A stretch of 24,448 nt of DNA from Ophiocordyceps camponoti-saundersi (nom. inval.) (lineage: Eukaryota; Ascomycota; Sordariomycetes; Hypocreales; Ophiocordycipitaceae): positions 1 through 24,448 of the forward strand of contig PDHQ01000430.1 in the NCBI GenBank assembly GCA_003339415.1, given 5' to 3'. The notes under the pieces were generated by a model. It was not told the DNA's origin. It made no database searches and saw nothing but the letters and a program-made list of their open reading frames with translations. Each line of letters starts with the position of its first letter. Within the stretch, counting starts at the first letter, position 1. Positions 10,291 to 21,405 of the stretch are shown here, piece after piece. Position numbers and translations under genes: made by a program.

Positions 10291-11430
10291 ATTAAATATT
10301 TTCGCTATATAACTTAAGCTAAGGGAAATATTATATTTACTAAGGTATTTATTAAAATAAATTACTTAAATTAAAGTAATATTTATATCTTAGAATATTA
10401 AAGCTTACTTATTATAATATATTATAAAAAAGGTAGGAGAGTATTTAATAACTTAAACTAGATTATTATAATAAATTATTAGAAAGTTATTATTAGCTTT
10501 TTTAATATTTTTAGCTTTTAAAATTTCTTAAAATTAAATCGCGGTTTTAAAGATTATTATAGGAGTTTTAGGTTATTAAAAAGTAAAGTAAGTTTACTTA
10601 TAAAAGGTTTTAAGAACGCTTTATTAAGTTAGAGTAGAAGAAGTAATAAAACGCCTTATTAAGGATTTACTAAAAATAGGAGCTACTCCCTTAACCTTAG
10701 TCTCCTTTTTTATAGCTATTAATACTATTTTTTCTATTTCTTAAAGTAATTAATATAAGAGATAATAGCTAGGATTCTCTTAATCTCCTTTAACTTTTCT
10801 AATTCCTAATAAACTTACTTACTAACTAAGCTTTTAATATAATCTTTTATAATTTCTAATAGCGCGTATACGCTATAATAATTCTTTCTAAGTTATTTAG
10901 ATTATAGAAAGGTATTCCTTTTAATATTAGTAAGGGAATATAGTAATAAAAGGTAGCTATAGTTTTTTATTAAGGCGGCCGGTATTTTAAAAGTAAAGCT
11001 AGCGGTAGAAAAAAATACTATAATAATTTATTAAGTAAAATATTTAAGCGCTATAATTTTAGAAACTTTAAGTAAGGAGTAGTTAGAGCTAGAGTATTTA
11101 TTATCTAAAAATAAATACTTAGAATTATAATCCTTATTATTAGGGAGTTATTTTTTATTAGCTTATCTCTTTACTTTTTTATCGATATAATAAATATAAC
11201 TATCTAACTTACTAAATAATAAATTATATCCCTTTTCTTATAATACTTATTTTTAAGTAATAAAAGTTATATAATTATTTAATTTCTAATTATTAAATTT
11301 ATAAGTAAATAATTTAAATAAATATTAAAATTTTATAAGGTTTTTAAATAGCTAAATAGCTTTTTTAAAGCTTTTAAATATAAGTATAAGAGGAGTGCGA
11401 ATTAGTTATTTATAAAATAATATATAGTAT
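10290..11430 (-). pseudogene. Extra ORF between pol and 3' LTR of the chromovirus, unknown function
   Basis: One minus-strand frame (through the codons at 10833-10835) is readable from about 11430 to 10290 with a low density of RIP-type stops. Distinctive stretches are YNLLFSKLDSYIYYIDKKVK (about 11135-11205), STASFTFKIPAALIKNYSYL (about 10940-11010) and a basic, probably coiled-coil segment ELEKLKEIKRILAIISYINY (about 10740-10800) followed by many Gln/Arg-type stops and RRLRLREQLLFLVN (about 10660-10700). It lies downstream of the chromodomain, where most chromoviruses have no gene. It could be an added ORF of the retroelement or the C-terminal part of a nested DNA transposase; pogo-like transposases can carry similar Lys/Glu/Arg-rich tails, but no DDE motif was found. 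Confidence 0.5.
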
Positions 11431-11439
11431 ATCTTATCG

Positions 11440-11680
11440 CGAGAATAATAAGGATTATTATAAGGAGGATTAATTTTAAGTATAAAAGAAAGGAAATAAT
11501 ATAAGGATAATAAAAAGAATTAGAAAATAAAAAAAATAACTATAAGGGGAATAAAAACTAATATATAAGAAGATATAATAAAGATAGGTAATATAAAGGG
11601 GAATAAGAGAGGATAAATAAGGAAGAGAGGAAATAAGAGAAGAAAGGTAAGAAAATAAAAGGAAATCTAATATAAATAGC
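11440..11680. other. Purine-rich (plus strand) segment in the chromovirus
   Basis: About 240 bp with almost no C on the plus strand (runs such as GGAAGAGAGGAAATAAGAGAAG), i.e. pyrimidine-rich in the element's own sense. It separates the chromodomain from the extra ORF. It might be an internal polypyrimidine or polypurine tract or an intergenic spacer. No coding frame is convincing. Confidence 0.45.
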
Positions 11681-11832
11681 GACGCGTTAAGTTTATTATT
11701 TCCTAAAAATATTATATATTCGTTATTAAGTAACTTATTTACCTTATTCTAATAGCTAGTACTTTTTAAGAGTATTTATATATTTTTTCCTAGTAATTTT
11801 TAGCTTAGCTTCTAATTTATCTTTTTTTTCTT

Positions 11833-11990
11833 AAATTTTTTAATTATCTCCTTTTATTAAAAGTCCTTTTTAGCTACCTATTAGTTATTATTACTTAGGT
11901 ATCTTTTCTAATATATAAGGTATTTTATTTAAGTAACGCTTTGCTTTCTCTTAACCTTTCTTTTATTAAGGATTTATTCGATCTTATAAT
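11833..11990 (-). other. Chromodomain at the end of pol
   Basis: The minus strand reads YKIE-stop-ILNKRKVKRK...T-stop-IKYLIY-stop-KRYLSNNN-stop-stop-VAKKD, then K/E-rich helix residues. Restoring stops gives the chromodomain pattern Y-x-V/I-E-x-I-L...K...YLV+W+GY....-D/N-W-V....L. The stop before K-R-Y is the Trp of 'WKGY' and the later pair includes the second conserved Trp, so both aromatic-cage positions fell to RIP. It shares the frame of the upstream integrase C-terminus. In the family it steers integration to histone-marked heterochromatin. Confidence 0.85.
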
Positions 11991-12029
11991 TATTAATATT
12001 AAGCTTAGGGCTAAGTTATTCTCCTAAAA

Positions 12030-12360
12030 TATTAGCTAGTTAAAGTTATATAACTAATATAATAGGATAAATATTTATAGAGTTATTAAAATCTAGTTAG
12101 TAAGCTAAATATCCGATTTTTTCGATTACGCGGAAAGGCCTAGTTTACTATTCTAAAAACTTTGCTACTTATCTATTAGAAATAAAATATCTTTTCCTAA
12201 GTTTTAGCTAAACTTAATTACTAAGCTTAAACTTAAGCTTCCGATATTTTTTATTATATTATCTTTTTATTATAACTTAGAAATAAGTAATTAAGATAAT
12301 TACCTTATCTTTTAATATTTCCTTAAATTTAAAAAAAGCTTAATTACTTAGATAACGGAG
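12030..12360 (-). other. Integrase C-terminal domain (GPY/F type) of the chromovirus
   Basis: One minus frame reads RKLKFKLSN, then V-stop-LKLRKRYFISNR, then TRPFRVIEKIGYLAY-stop-LDF (about 12090-12145), then NSINIYPIILV. This matches the chromoviral integrase tail: 'hrkleFkvGD.V.LkL.kGY', 'GPF.v.eKiG.LAY.L.l' and 'ihPV.sv.qLe'. The following residues run in frame into the chromodomain. The HHCC zinc region and DDE core should lie at about 12400-13500; they were not resolved, and at least one frameshift is present between RT and this part. Confidence 0.85.
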
Positions 12361-14080
12361 ATTATTATTTATTTAGAATTTAGTAAATAATTTACTAAGT
12401 ATAGTTTTAATAACTAAGGAGAAGGAGTTATTAAGTAAAAACTAAAAAGCTAGTAAGGCGTTAATTTATCGTTTTATTAAGAAATTAGTAATAAAAAATC
12501 TAAGAGCGATTTTAATAATTTAGTTTTATTTTTTAGATAGATTATTAGTTTATAAGTAATATATAATTAATATTAGAAATTTAGTATTAAAAGTAAACTA
12601 TAAAGTTTTTTAAAACTTAAATATAAACTTTAAATTTTAATTAAAGATAATTTATTTTAGGAGTTTTTAGTTATAATAAGTAAGCTTATTATATAGCTAC
12701 TAAGCTTATTTTTTAATAATAAAATAATTATATTTAAAAGTTAAAATATATATTTTTAAGAACTTATTAGTAATAGTAAGAAAGGTATTATAAAACTTTC
12801 TTTTAAGTTTAGATTAAGGTAAGTTTTCTAAAAAGATTAAAAAAAGTCTAGTAATAAAATTTATTATAATTATATAAAAAATTACTAAAGAATAGATAGG
12901 AACTATTTCCCTAAAAAAAGCTTATTTATTAGTTTAATTTTATTTATAAATATTATATTTATTTACGAAATTATTAATTTTCTTTTTTAATTAAGAAATA
13001 ATAAAATTAAAAGAAAATTTAGCTTATATATATTTTTAGCTAATATAAAATTTATAAAAATAATACTTAGAAAGAATTTCTTTAATATAATTTTTAGGAA
13101 TATAAAGTTATTATTAATTATTAATATCTTTAAAATATAATAAGCTATTTACTTAGATAAAAGCGAGTTTTTCCTAAGAGTTTTTATCTTTAAGTTATTC
13201 TAAGATTTTAGATTATTATATATTAAAAAGATATTTTTCGGAAATTTTTTATTAGAAAGCGTTATTAAAAATAGTTTCTAAAAAAATAAATATATATTTA
13301 TAATTAATATAATTATCCTTAATATTTTTAAGTTCTCCTTATCCTTTTTTTAAGGCTATTTTTAAAAAGAGGCGTAAGAGAGAGTTTATAAGAATATAAA
13401 AAATATTAAAAATATATTAAATTTCTAAAAAATATTAACTTAGAAACTAAAAAGTAAAAGTAAGGTAATTATTACTTTTTATATTAATAGTAAAAAAAAA
13501 GTTTACTTTATATCTATTAAAATTATAATATAATTTATAAAAATTATTATTTTTAATTTCTAAGTTTTAATTAAATAAGTTTAGAGTTTATAATAAGCTT
13601 AAATTAAGTAAGAAATCTTAAGTTTAGTTAGCTAATATTTAATTTTAGCTAATTTAAGTATATAATTAAGATAATAGATAAGTTTAATAAATTATTAAAG
13701 CGGAGCTAAATATAGTTTCTAATATTCCTTATTATTAATATAGAAAAGATAAGCTATAAAACTATTCTCCTAAGAGGTATCGATTTATAAAAAAAGTTAA
13801 TAATTAGGAAAAAACTAACTAAGAGTAGCGTTATTATAAAAAATATTAATAATATTATTAAAATAATTACTTTTTTCCTTTATTAGAATAATCTTAAATT
13901 AAAAAGTAAAGGTATTTTTTTTAGTTTAGTAATAGGTACTTTATTTTCCTATTTTTTTTAAAATATTACTATTTTACGTTTCTAAAAAAGGTTAATTTAT
14001 TATATAAAATAGGGAATAAGATATCTTATTTATTTAACTAATCTAATTTATTACTTAAGATATTATAAGGTATTAGGGAA
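12361..14080 (-). pseudogene. Degraded RT connection, RNase H and integrase core region of chromovirus pol
   Basis: Position between RT and the integrase C-terminus implies RNase H, integrase zinc finger and DDE core. Near 13980-14080 the RT frame continues as FPILYNKLTFFRNVK, matching the 'YIPYYAKL.EPLR.RK' segment that follows RT in fungal Gypsy elements. Further on, frames switch and stops are dense, so catalytic residues of RNase H and integrase could not be placed. Annotation rests on order rather than motif sight. Confidence 0.55.
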
Positions 14081-14700
14081 AATAATATCTTATAAAGCTT
14101 TTACCTAAAATTAAGTATTTATTAATATAAATTTATTAATATAATATTTTAATATTTCTATAAATAGGTAATAAAGGAATAATTTAGAAGTAAAAAGGGA
14201 AAGATTTATATTAATAAAAAGATTAAATATTATAATTAAATACTTAATATAATCTTTTAAAATATTAAAGAAAATTACTATATTATTAATATATCTAATA
14301 GCGTATATTTTATATAGTTAGAGAATATAATTAACGAATCTTTATATATAAGTAGGAGAATTTTTATACCTTATAAAAGCGACTATAGCTTTTTTTAGTT
14401 TATAGTAAGAAATAATCGTAAACCGCTCTTAGTAATTTAAATAAACGAGAAACTAATAAGAAAAGCTTTAAATATTAATAGTAGAAATAACTTTTTTCTT
14501 TACTAACTTATAAATTATATTTTAAGGGAGAGGTATTAGATATATATTAAGAATAGCTACGCTATTTAAAGCTTATAAGTTATTTATAATATAAAGTTTA
14601 CCTTTTTTTTAAATAATAAAATATAAGCTAATAAAAAGTAAAGCTTTAAGTGCTTATTTTATTTTACTTTATAAATATATATTATTATATTTTTTATTAA
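14080..14700 (-). pseudogene. Reverse transcriptase domain of the chromovirus
   Basis: A single minus frame (plus triplets starting at positions congruent to 2 mod 3) carries the ordered RT blocks: KKGKLYIINNL-stop-ALNSVAILNIYLIPLP (about 14530-14610), ISTINI-stop-SFSY-stop-FLVYLN (about 14440-14500), ERFTIISYYKLKKAIVAFIRYKNSPTYI-stop-RF (about 14340-14430) and YINNIVIFF (14267-14293). These equal 'kkdGklR...dYRaLN..T..nryPlPl', 'sk.DirsfFyq', 'ktaf.t..G..ef.vmpfGl.nsPa.fqr' and 'yiDDIvIfS' of Gypsy RT; the variant 'f.nsPty.QRf' occurs in fungal families. The catalytic DD is now NN through TGAT to TAAT. Primer-grip-like residues follow. The class is firm. Confidence 0.9.
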
Positions 14701-14749
14701 GGAAATCCTAATTAGGTTTATTTAATAAGTAAAGATATAAACTAAGTTT

Positions 14750-16258
14750 TTTCTTATACTAATTATTAATAAGGGGCATCTTTAGATAATATTCTAAAAG
14801 TAGATTAATTAGTTTAGTATTTTCTTATAATTTTAAAAAGGAATTATATAGCTATTTTACTTTTCTAGATAATTAAGAATCTAAAATATAAATTCTAATA
14901 CTATACTCTCCCTTAATTTTTAGAATATTAAGTATTTTAAAGATACCTAATTAGTATAGTTAGCTTAAATCTAGGATATTAATAAAAGGTAAGTTAATAT
15001 TAGTTTTATTAGATAATATTATTTAATTTAAAAAAGAGTTTAGTATTAAACGCTTATCGGGGTTATCTAAGGAGTCCTTTTTTATAATATATTAAGGGAT
15101 AGTAAAAGAGAATTAATTATTAAGATCTAATATTATACTAACTTTTTCTTTTTATTTAAAAAAGATTAGCTTATTATTTAAGTTAAAAATAGTTAAATAA
15201 AAATAATTACGAATAATTAAACTAAAAAGAAAATAAAAATTAGGAAAAGAAATAAAATTACGATTCTTAGGAGGATCTTTAATTAATATTAAAATCGTAC
15301 TTATTAAAAAAGAAAGGATTATTATTACTAAAATAGCTATTATACGTTTATAAATAGCTAGTCCTTTATAAGTAAAATAGTATTTAATATATATTCTTTT
15401 ATAAAGTTAAATTTAAAGCTTTTATTAAAAGTTAAGAATATTAATTTTATAAAAGATTAAGAATCCTTATCTTAATAAAACTCTAATAAGAAGATATTTA
15501 ATAACTTAAGCGCTAGCTTTAAACTTACTAAAGTAAAACTTATTATTAATTTTATTAATAATATATAAAGTAAAAGTAGCTTAATTAAAAGTTAAGGCTA
15601 ATCTAATATTATTTAAGCTTTAAATTATTATTAAATTATAGTTAATATTATTAAACTTATTAAGTAAGTTTTTCCTAATAAGGGATCTATTTACTTTAAT
15701 ATTAATATATATTTTCTTAGCGTTAGAAAGTTCGTTTTTACTAAATACGGAAATCTTTATATAAGAGAAATAGGAAACTTATTTTAAAAAGAAATTAGTT
15801 ATTTATAAAATAGCTTTAATAATAGGAAAATTTTTAAGAAAAGGGTCTTTAATAATATTAAAAGGTTCTATCTTATATTTTTTAAAATCTAAAATAAGAT
15901 AATATAAGTTATTAGTTAGTTATTTATTTTTAGATATTTTAGAGGAGTTATCTTCGCTTTTTAAGGGCTATTTTATAATATTAAAGATAATATTATATAT
16001 TTCCGAAAAAATAGTAAAAACTCTATCTATATTAGGGTCTTAATTTATAAGTTTATAAGTAAGGTTAATAAGAATAGGATTACCTTTTAAGCTTTCTTTA
16101 TTTTTCTTAAGGAAAAGCTACTTTATCTTTATTTTAAACTTAACGTTTTTATTAAAAGGTTTCCGGGTATTATCTATTAGTTTTCTAAAAAAGTTATTTA
16201 GTTTATATTCCGATTAGTAGTCCGGATTTCGCGGGGATTTCTCCTTAGAACTATTTAC
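14750..16258 (-). pseudogene. Chromovirus gag/protease N-terminal part of the polyprotein
   Basis: The same minus frame as RT is open from about 16258 (V-N-S-S-K-E-K-S-P-R-N-P-D-Y...) to RT, with stops only at RIP-type positions, so gag and pol are probably one frame or at least protease-pol is. Hydrophilic, Lys/Asn-rich stretches (FRKLIDN, KPFNKNVKFKIKIK) fit a gag C-terminus. No intact zinc knuckle and no clear D-[ST]-G protease motif could be recognised, so the gag/protease boundary is not assigned. Confidence 0.6.
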
Positions 16259-17843
16259 TTTATATTTTTATTAAAGTAACTTACTTAAAGCTATATACTA
16301 AGTAGCGTTATTTTAGAGAATATTTTAAGTTCCTTTAATTAGCTTAATTTAGAGGTTTAGAATAAGTTATTAGTATTTATATATTTAGTTATTTAAGGTA
16401 TCTTTACTAGTTAGCTATTAGAAAGTTTCTTAAAGAAAGATATTAAGTTAGGAAAAGATAATTATTAGTATAAATTATTTAGGATAAAAAGCTACCTAAG
16501 CTACTTTTTTTATTTTTAATACTTATAATTAGAAGTTTTTTCTAGTAAGTATATTTTAAAATATAAAGCTTTATTTTTATATAATAAGAGTAGTAATATT
16601 AAGTTAGATAGTAAACTTTTTTTATAAGGCTTTTACCTATTTTTAGATTTTAAGATTAGGAAAAGTAAGTTTTAATTTAATTTATAAATTTAAATTTTCG
16701 GAATATTATTTTATAATATAATTTCTAAAAAAAGGAAAAAGAAGTTATATAAGTTTATCTATATAATTTTTATTTTAAGCTATAACTTATTTTAAAATAT
16801 TTATAAATTAGTTAATATTTTAGCAAATAATAGTTTAATTAGTTTCCTTAATCTAATTAAAAATAATATTAAAAATATTAGCTAATTTAAATTATTTAAT
16901 ATTTTTAGCTTATAGCTAAACTTATTATCTAGATAATTTTTATAAGTTTAATTAGTTATATAATTATAAATTATTATCTAGCTTTAAATCTAAGTTTTAG
17001 GGATAAATATAATAAAAATAAAGAGTTTTATTAATTATTTATACTATCTTTTCTTTTTCTAAGAAAGGTAATTTAGGTTTTTTTAAATTAAATAATAATA
17101 TAGGAGGATTTAGAAAATACTATTTCCTTAAAGTATTTTTCTTTAGGGTAAATAGTTCCCTTTTTAGAGAGGATTCTTATAGCGTAAAAGTTTTCTTACT
17201 TTTATCTAGTAAAAAGGACTTAGCTTTTTCTTTACTTTTATCTTAAAAAAGGAGCTTAGTATTCTTACTATTTTCCTCTTATAAGGCGGGTTATTTAACT
17301 TTATTTTCGATATTACTTATAGTTTAAAGGTATTCTTAAATAAAAGGTAGCTAGTTTTTTAAGAGAATTTTAAGTAAGTAAGGGTTATTATTTAATATAT
17401 ACCTTAGTTAATTTACTTATTTAAATAATTAATTATAATTTATAACCGCGTTTAGATTAGTTAGGAAATAATTAATTATAATAAGTAACTTAGTTTTTTA
17501 AGGATTATCTTAATATAGTAAGTATTTTCTAACTAGCTTTATTTCTTTATATTATAAAGGAGGGAATTTACTTTTAAAAAGGTAAGGTTTTTTTACTTTT
17601 TTATAAATATTAAAAATATAAGCTTTTTCTTTCTTAGCTATAACTTTTTTTTTAATTATTTTAAGAAATTTAAGAGTAAAGAAATAATATATAGCTAAAG
17701 TAATATAATAAATATAATAGAGCTTTTTTCTAAGCTAAAGATTTACGCTTATAAAATCTTATTAGTAAAAATATTTTAAGTTTAATTTATTACCTTAATA
17801 GCTAGAGATTTATAAATTAATATAATATTAAATTATTATTAGT
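16259..17843 (-). pseudogene. Chromovirus 5' leader and gag N-terminal region
   Basis: This lies between the 5' LTR (right) and the readable gag/pol frame. Minus readings have Lys-rich patches, such as KKVKKPYLFKSK near 17580, suggesting gag, but stops are frequent and no single frame dominates. The bases next to the LTR (17843 downwards, minus ACTAATAATAATTT) would hold the primer-binding site; RIP has removed any TGG, and no tRNA match can be claimed. Confidence 0.45.
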
Positions 17844-18492
17844 TATTATACGCTTATATATATAATTTTTTAATAAGCGTATATACTAAGCTAGCTATAA
17901 AATATAATATATAAAAAAAGGAGATAAGCTAGCTACTAATTATAAGATTATAAAATAACTATTATAAAAGGTATAAATATAAGTAAGAGTTTTTTAAAAA
18001 TTAAAATAATAATTATAAAAAAATTTAAATTTCTACTTAAAGGAATATTAAGCTAATTTATAGCTAAAAGCTTAAAGAAGATTTCTTAGTATAATTTTAA
18101 AAATATTTACCTAAAAGGATTTTATAGTAATTTCCGTATATATTAATAAAATAGAGATTTCCTAGTATATAATAATTTCCTAATATATAAGGATTTCCTA
18201 GTAAAGTTTAGAGATTTCCTAGTATATAGTAATTTCCTAATATATAGGGATTTCTTAGAAAAATCTAGAGATTTCTAAAAATATATTTTAATACTAAATC
18301 TAGTAAAAAATCTTAGTAAAATTCTAAGAGTTATTATAGAGAAATCCTAAGAGGAAATCTTAGTAATTTCCTAAGCGTAAAGGTAATAAAGTTTCTAAAG
18401 GAAATTTAAGTAAAATCCTAAGGGGGAAATCCTAGTAAAATATTATAAGAGGTTAGGCGATTTATAAAGGTGTTATTATACGTCCCGTATTA
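17844..18492 (-). repeat. 5' LTR of the chromovirus (right)
   Basis: It is 649 bp, the same length as the left LTR, and alignable throughout. The outer end keeps CGTCCCG where the left copy has TATCTTA, a pattern of C-to-T changes. On the minus strand it starts TAATACGGGACG (from TG...) and ends GCGTATAATA (from ...CA). Differences between the LTRs look like independent RIP transitions, so LTR divergence would not date the insertion reliably. Confidence 0.9.
18118..18272. repeat. Degenerate tandem repeats within the right LTR
   Basis: Counterpart of the array at 8510-8660, with GATTTCCTAGTATATA-like units at a spacing of about 17-22 bp. More Gs are lost here than in the left copy. Confidence 0.65.
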
Positions 18493-18497
18493 CTAGT
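18493..18497. other. Target-site duplication, right copy
   Basis: CTAGT directly after the right LTR is identical to 8229-8233. Confidence 0.75.
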
Positions 18498-20790
18498 AGT
18501 TTTAAAGTAAGAAAAGAATAGTATAAATATATTAAAAATATAATAAAAAACTTTACTAAAAGGGTTTTATATAATAATAATACTAATTAACTTAGTTAGT
18601 TCTAAAAAGCTAAAATAGATTATATTCTTAGTTAGAGTTTAATTTATAATTATATAAAGGTATTTTTAAATATAAGTTTTTACTTATAATTTATTTATTA
18701 TTAAGATTTATATAAATTTTATATGTTAAAGCTTATTTTAATTTATTATATAATATATATTAGAGAGGAGGAATTATTCCGCGGGAACTATAAAGGCTTT
18801 AAAATAATAAATATTATTATTAATAAGTTAATATATATAAGCCGCTATTATAAAGAATAAAACCGCGTTTTCTCTCTATATAATTTCTTTTTTAATATTA
18901 AATTTATCCTTATTATTATTATATAATTATAAAAACTAAAAGTCTTAGTTATTAAATCCTTTATATAAAAAGAGAAATATATTAAACTTTTTATTAGTTA
19001 GAGATTCTTAAGTAGTTTCTATATAGCTTATAAGATATTATTTATATACGCACTTAATATTATTTAACTTATAATTTATAAACTAATAGCTTTTTTTCTT
19101 ATATATAAAATATTTATATATTATATAGAGTTAAAAATATTATTATTATAAGGGGTAGCGTTATATAGTTAATTATTAGTAAGGGCGGGGAAAAAAATAA
19201 GTTAGGAGTTATATAATATTTATTATAATTAATAAAATATTAATTAATAAAAAACTAACTTATTATTTTTTCTATAATAATAGTAAGGGAAAAGCGGAGT
19301 TTATTAATAAGTATTTTAAATAAAATATTTTAGAAAAATATTACTAATTTAAGTTTAGGAATACCTTTATAAGCTTATATAATAATAATAAAAAGCTATT
19401 TTTCCCCTTAATAATTAAACCCTAAAGCTTATTAGATAAGTTAAAGTTTATTAAGAAAAGTATTAAGGGTATTTATTATACTCTTATTAGGTTATTCTTA
19501 TTATATAATATTAAATAAAAGTATTATCTAATTTATTTAATATAAAAAATAGTTTATATAAATATAAAACTAAGTATTTAAAAAAGTATAGATTTTATCC
19601 TAACGCTTATCTAACTTAATAAAATATAAATAATAATTTTAAGCTTTATTAAATAAAATTTCAAAAAAAATAATATAAGATTAATCTTTTATTATATTAA
19701 TTTATAAATAATAGCTAAGAAAATCTAAGCCTTATTAATTAATATATTATATAGCTACTTAGTATAACTTTAATTTTTTTACTAACTCCTAAGGAAGGTA
19801 ATAACTTTATTTAAAAAGATTAGTTTATTTAGTACTTAATATATTAATAATAAAAGGTAAACTTATATAATACTTATTAAGAATTAATAAGCGTTCGGAA
19901 TTATTAAAATTAGTATTACTAAGGTGAACTATAGCTATATTAGCTTAGGAATTACTAATATTTTATATAAATAAGTTATAAGAAATATAAGCTATATTAA
20001 AATAATTTATAGTAAGTTTACTAAGATATTTTTTAGCTTAAAACTCTATTCCTAAGTTAGTAGTTTTATTATATAAATTTATAAAGTTAGTTTAAAAGAA
20101 ATAAGGGTATTAAATTTTATTATAAAGCTTTATAATAAGTTAGGGGTTATAATATTATTAAAGATTAAGGCTATAAAAAGCTTTATAAAGTATTAAATTA
20201 AGGTTTTTTTTCTAAGGATTAGAATATATTATATAATTATAATCTAAATTAGTTTCTTAAGAAATATATAATAAACTTATTTTAGCTAATAATAAGTTTA
20301 GCCTTGAAATTTTAATTAAATTATAGAAAGAAGATTTTCCCTATAAAAATTAAAATAAATAATATTATATATTTATTATATAATAAATATTATTAATTTA
20401 ATTTCTTTAAGCGCTTTTATAATATTAAGTTATATATCCTAATAAGTTAGCTTTATACCTTAAGTTTAAATATAAAAGGATAAGGTATTATTTTCTATTA
20501 TTTCGTTATATAAAGCTAGGGAGTTATCTATTATAGTTAATATAATTATAGCTTCCTAAAGTTTAATTTTAAAAATATTAGAAGCTATATTATTAGAGGA
20601 TATATTACCGGAATATTATTAAGATAATATTATATAAGTTAATAAAAAGTCTTAGGCTAATATAGCTTCTCGGTAAGAACTAAATATTAGTATATATAAT
20701 ATATTACCTTAATCTTTTAATATTAATAATAGTACTAAGCTAAATAGCTTTTCGGTAAAGACTAAAGTTAAAAAAAGTAAAAATATATAT
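18493..20790 (+). pseudogene. Main part of the unidentified ORF interrupted by the chromovirus
   Basis: Continuing the register of the 8057-8228 fragment, plus frame 3 is open from 18493 to about 19130 with few stops: SSFKVRKE-stop-YKYIKN, YKFYMLKLILIYYIIYIREEELFRGNYKGFK near 18705-18800, then RYYKE-stop-NRVFSLYNFFFN near 18845-18900. Plus frame 1 then takes over (about 19140-20220, again 20400-20790): NNSKGKAEFINKYFK near 19276-19320, a stretch near 19900-20050 with VNYSYISLGITNILYK, and LILKILEAILLEDILPEYY near 20560-20625. Stops are mainly TAA/TAG at probable Gln/Arg/Trp sites. No RT, zinc-knuckle, DDE or helicase motif was certain. The later part could be read as a Copia protease strand ('NVLYVPG.RN'), but this is weak. 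A transposon protein of unknown family is most likely. Confidence 0.5.
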
Positions 20791-21405
20791 ATTAAATAAA
20801 AATAAGTATAGGGGCTTTTTATTATTATATAAAACTTATCTTATTACTTTTACTAGTTTATAGTTAACGAATTAACTAATATAACTATTAATTAATATTA
20901 AGTAATTTATATATATATATATATATATATAAGTATAAGAAATAAAAGTAACTTTAATTAAATATAATTAATAGTAGATACTTTTCTTATTCTATATAAG
21001 GAAAAGCGGCTATATAGCTAGATAATATTTTACCCTTATACTCCCTTTTTCCTTCTTAAAATATCTCCTATCTCTTAAGTTATATAAGGTATAACTTAGG
21101 TATTAATATATATTTTATTAATAGCTTCCTTATATCTAAGTTATTCTTTATATATTTATTATATAATAAATATAAAAAGGTATAAAGAGATAATATTAAT
21201 AGTTTTTCTTAGCTATAAGGGTTTTATAGTAACCGCACTAATAATATAATTTATTATTTAGTAATTTAGCCTTTTTCTTATTTAAAATATAGCTATAATT
21301 ATATTTTTACCTTATTAAATAGTTATTAAATAATAAATTTATTTTACGCTAATTATTTTTATAAAGCTATTATAAACTTATTATTTAAGTAAAAGTTACT
21401 ATTAA
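20791..21405. other. Gene-free AT-rich stretch with a TA microsatellite
   Basis: No readable ORF. A (TA)n run of about 11 units lies at 20909-20931. Pyrimidine-rich ACTCCCTTTTTCCTTC lies near 21040-21056. The stretch ends at copy 2 of the palindromic-head repeat. Confidence 0.5.

Larger units (their letters stand above)
8234..18492 (-). mobile_element. Full-length Ty3/Gypsy chromovirus (LTR retrotransposon), RIP-inactivated
   Basis: This 10,259-bp element is bounded by two 649-bp direct LTRs and a perfect 5-bp target duplication. Coding direction is minus, so the right LTR is the 5' LTR. Recognised pol domains in minus-strand order are reverse transcriptase (about 14700-14080), integrase C-terminus with a GPF-type module (about 12360-12030) and chromodomain (11990-11833). 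A readable gag/pol N-terminal frame lies at 16258-14750. An extra ORF of unknown nature (about 11430-10290) sits between the chromodomain and the 3' LTR, making the element longer than the 5-7 kb typical of fungal chromoviruses. All frames are interrupted by RIP-type stops, so it cannot move on its own. Confidence 0.9.

Noticed and set aside
14200..14420. Initial readings of the RT region in the two other minus frames
   Set aside because: They gave partial likenesses to Gypsy RT that failed at the NAPATFQ-like block. The correct frame shows all blocks in order.
19850..20100. Copia protease/pre-integrase on the plus strand
   Set aside because: A 'NVLYVPG.RN'-like reading is possible, but no D-[ST]-G-A motif, zinc knuckle or integrase followed, so the family is left open.
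20909..20931. (TA)n run as a regulatory or telomere-like element
   Set aside because: It is a simple microsatellite expected in such AT-rich DNA.
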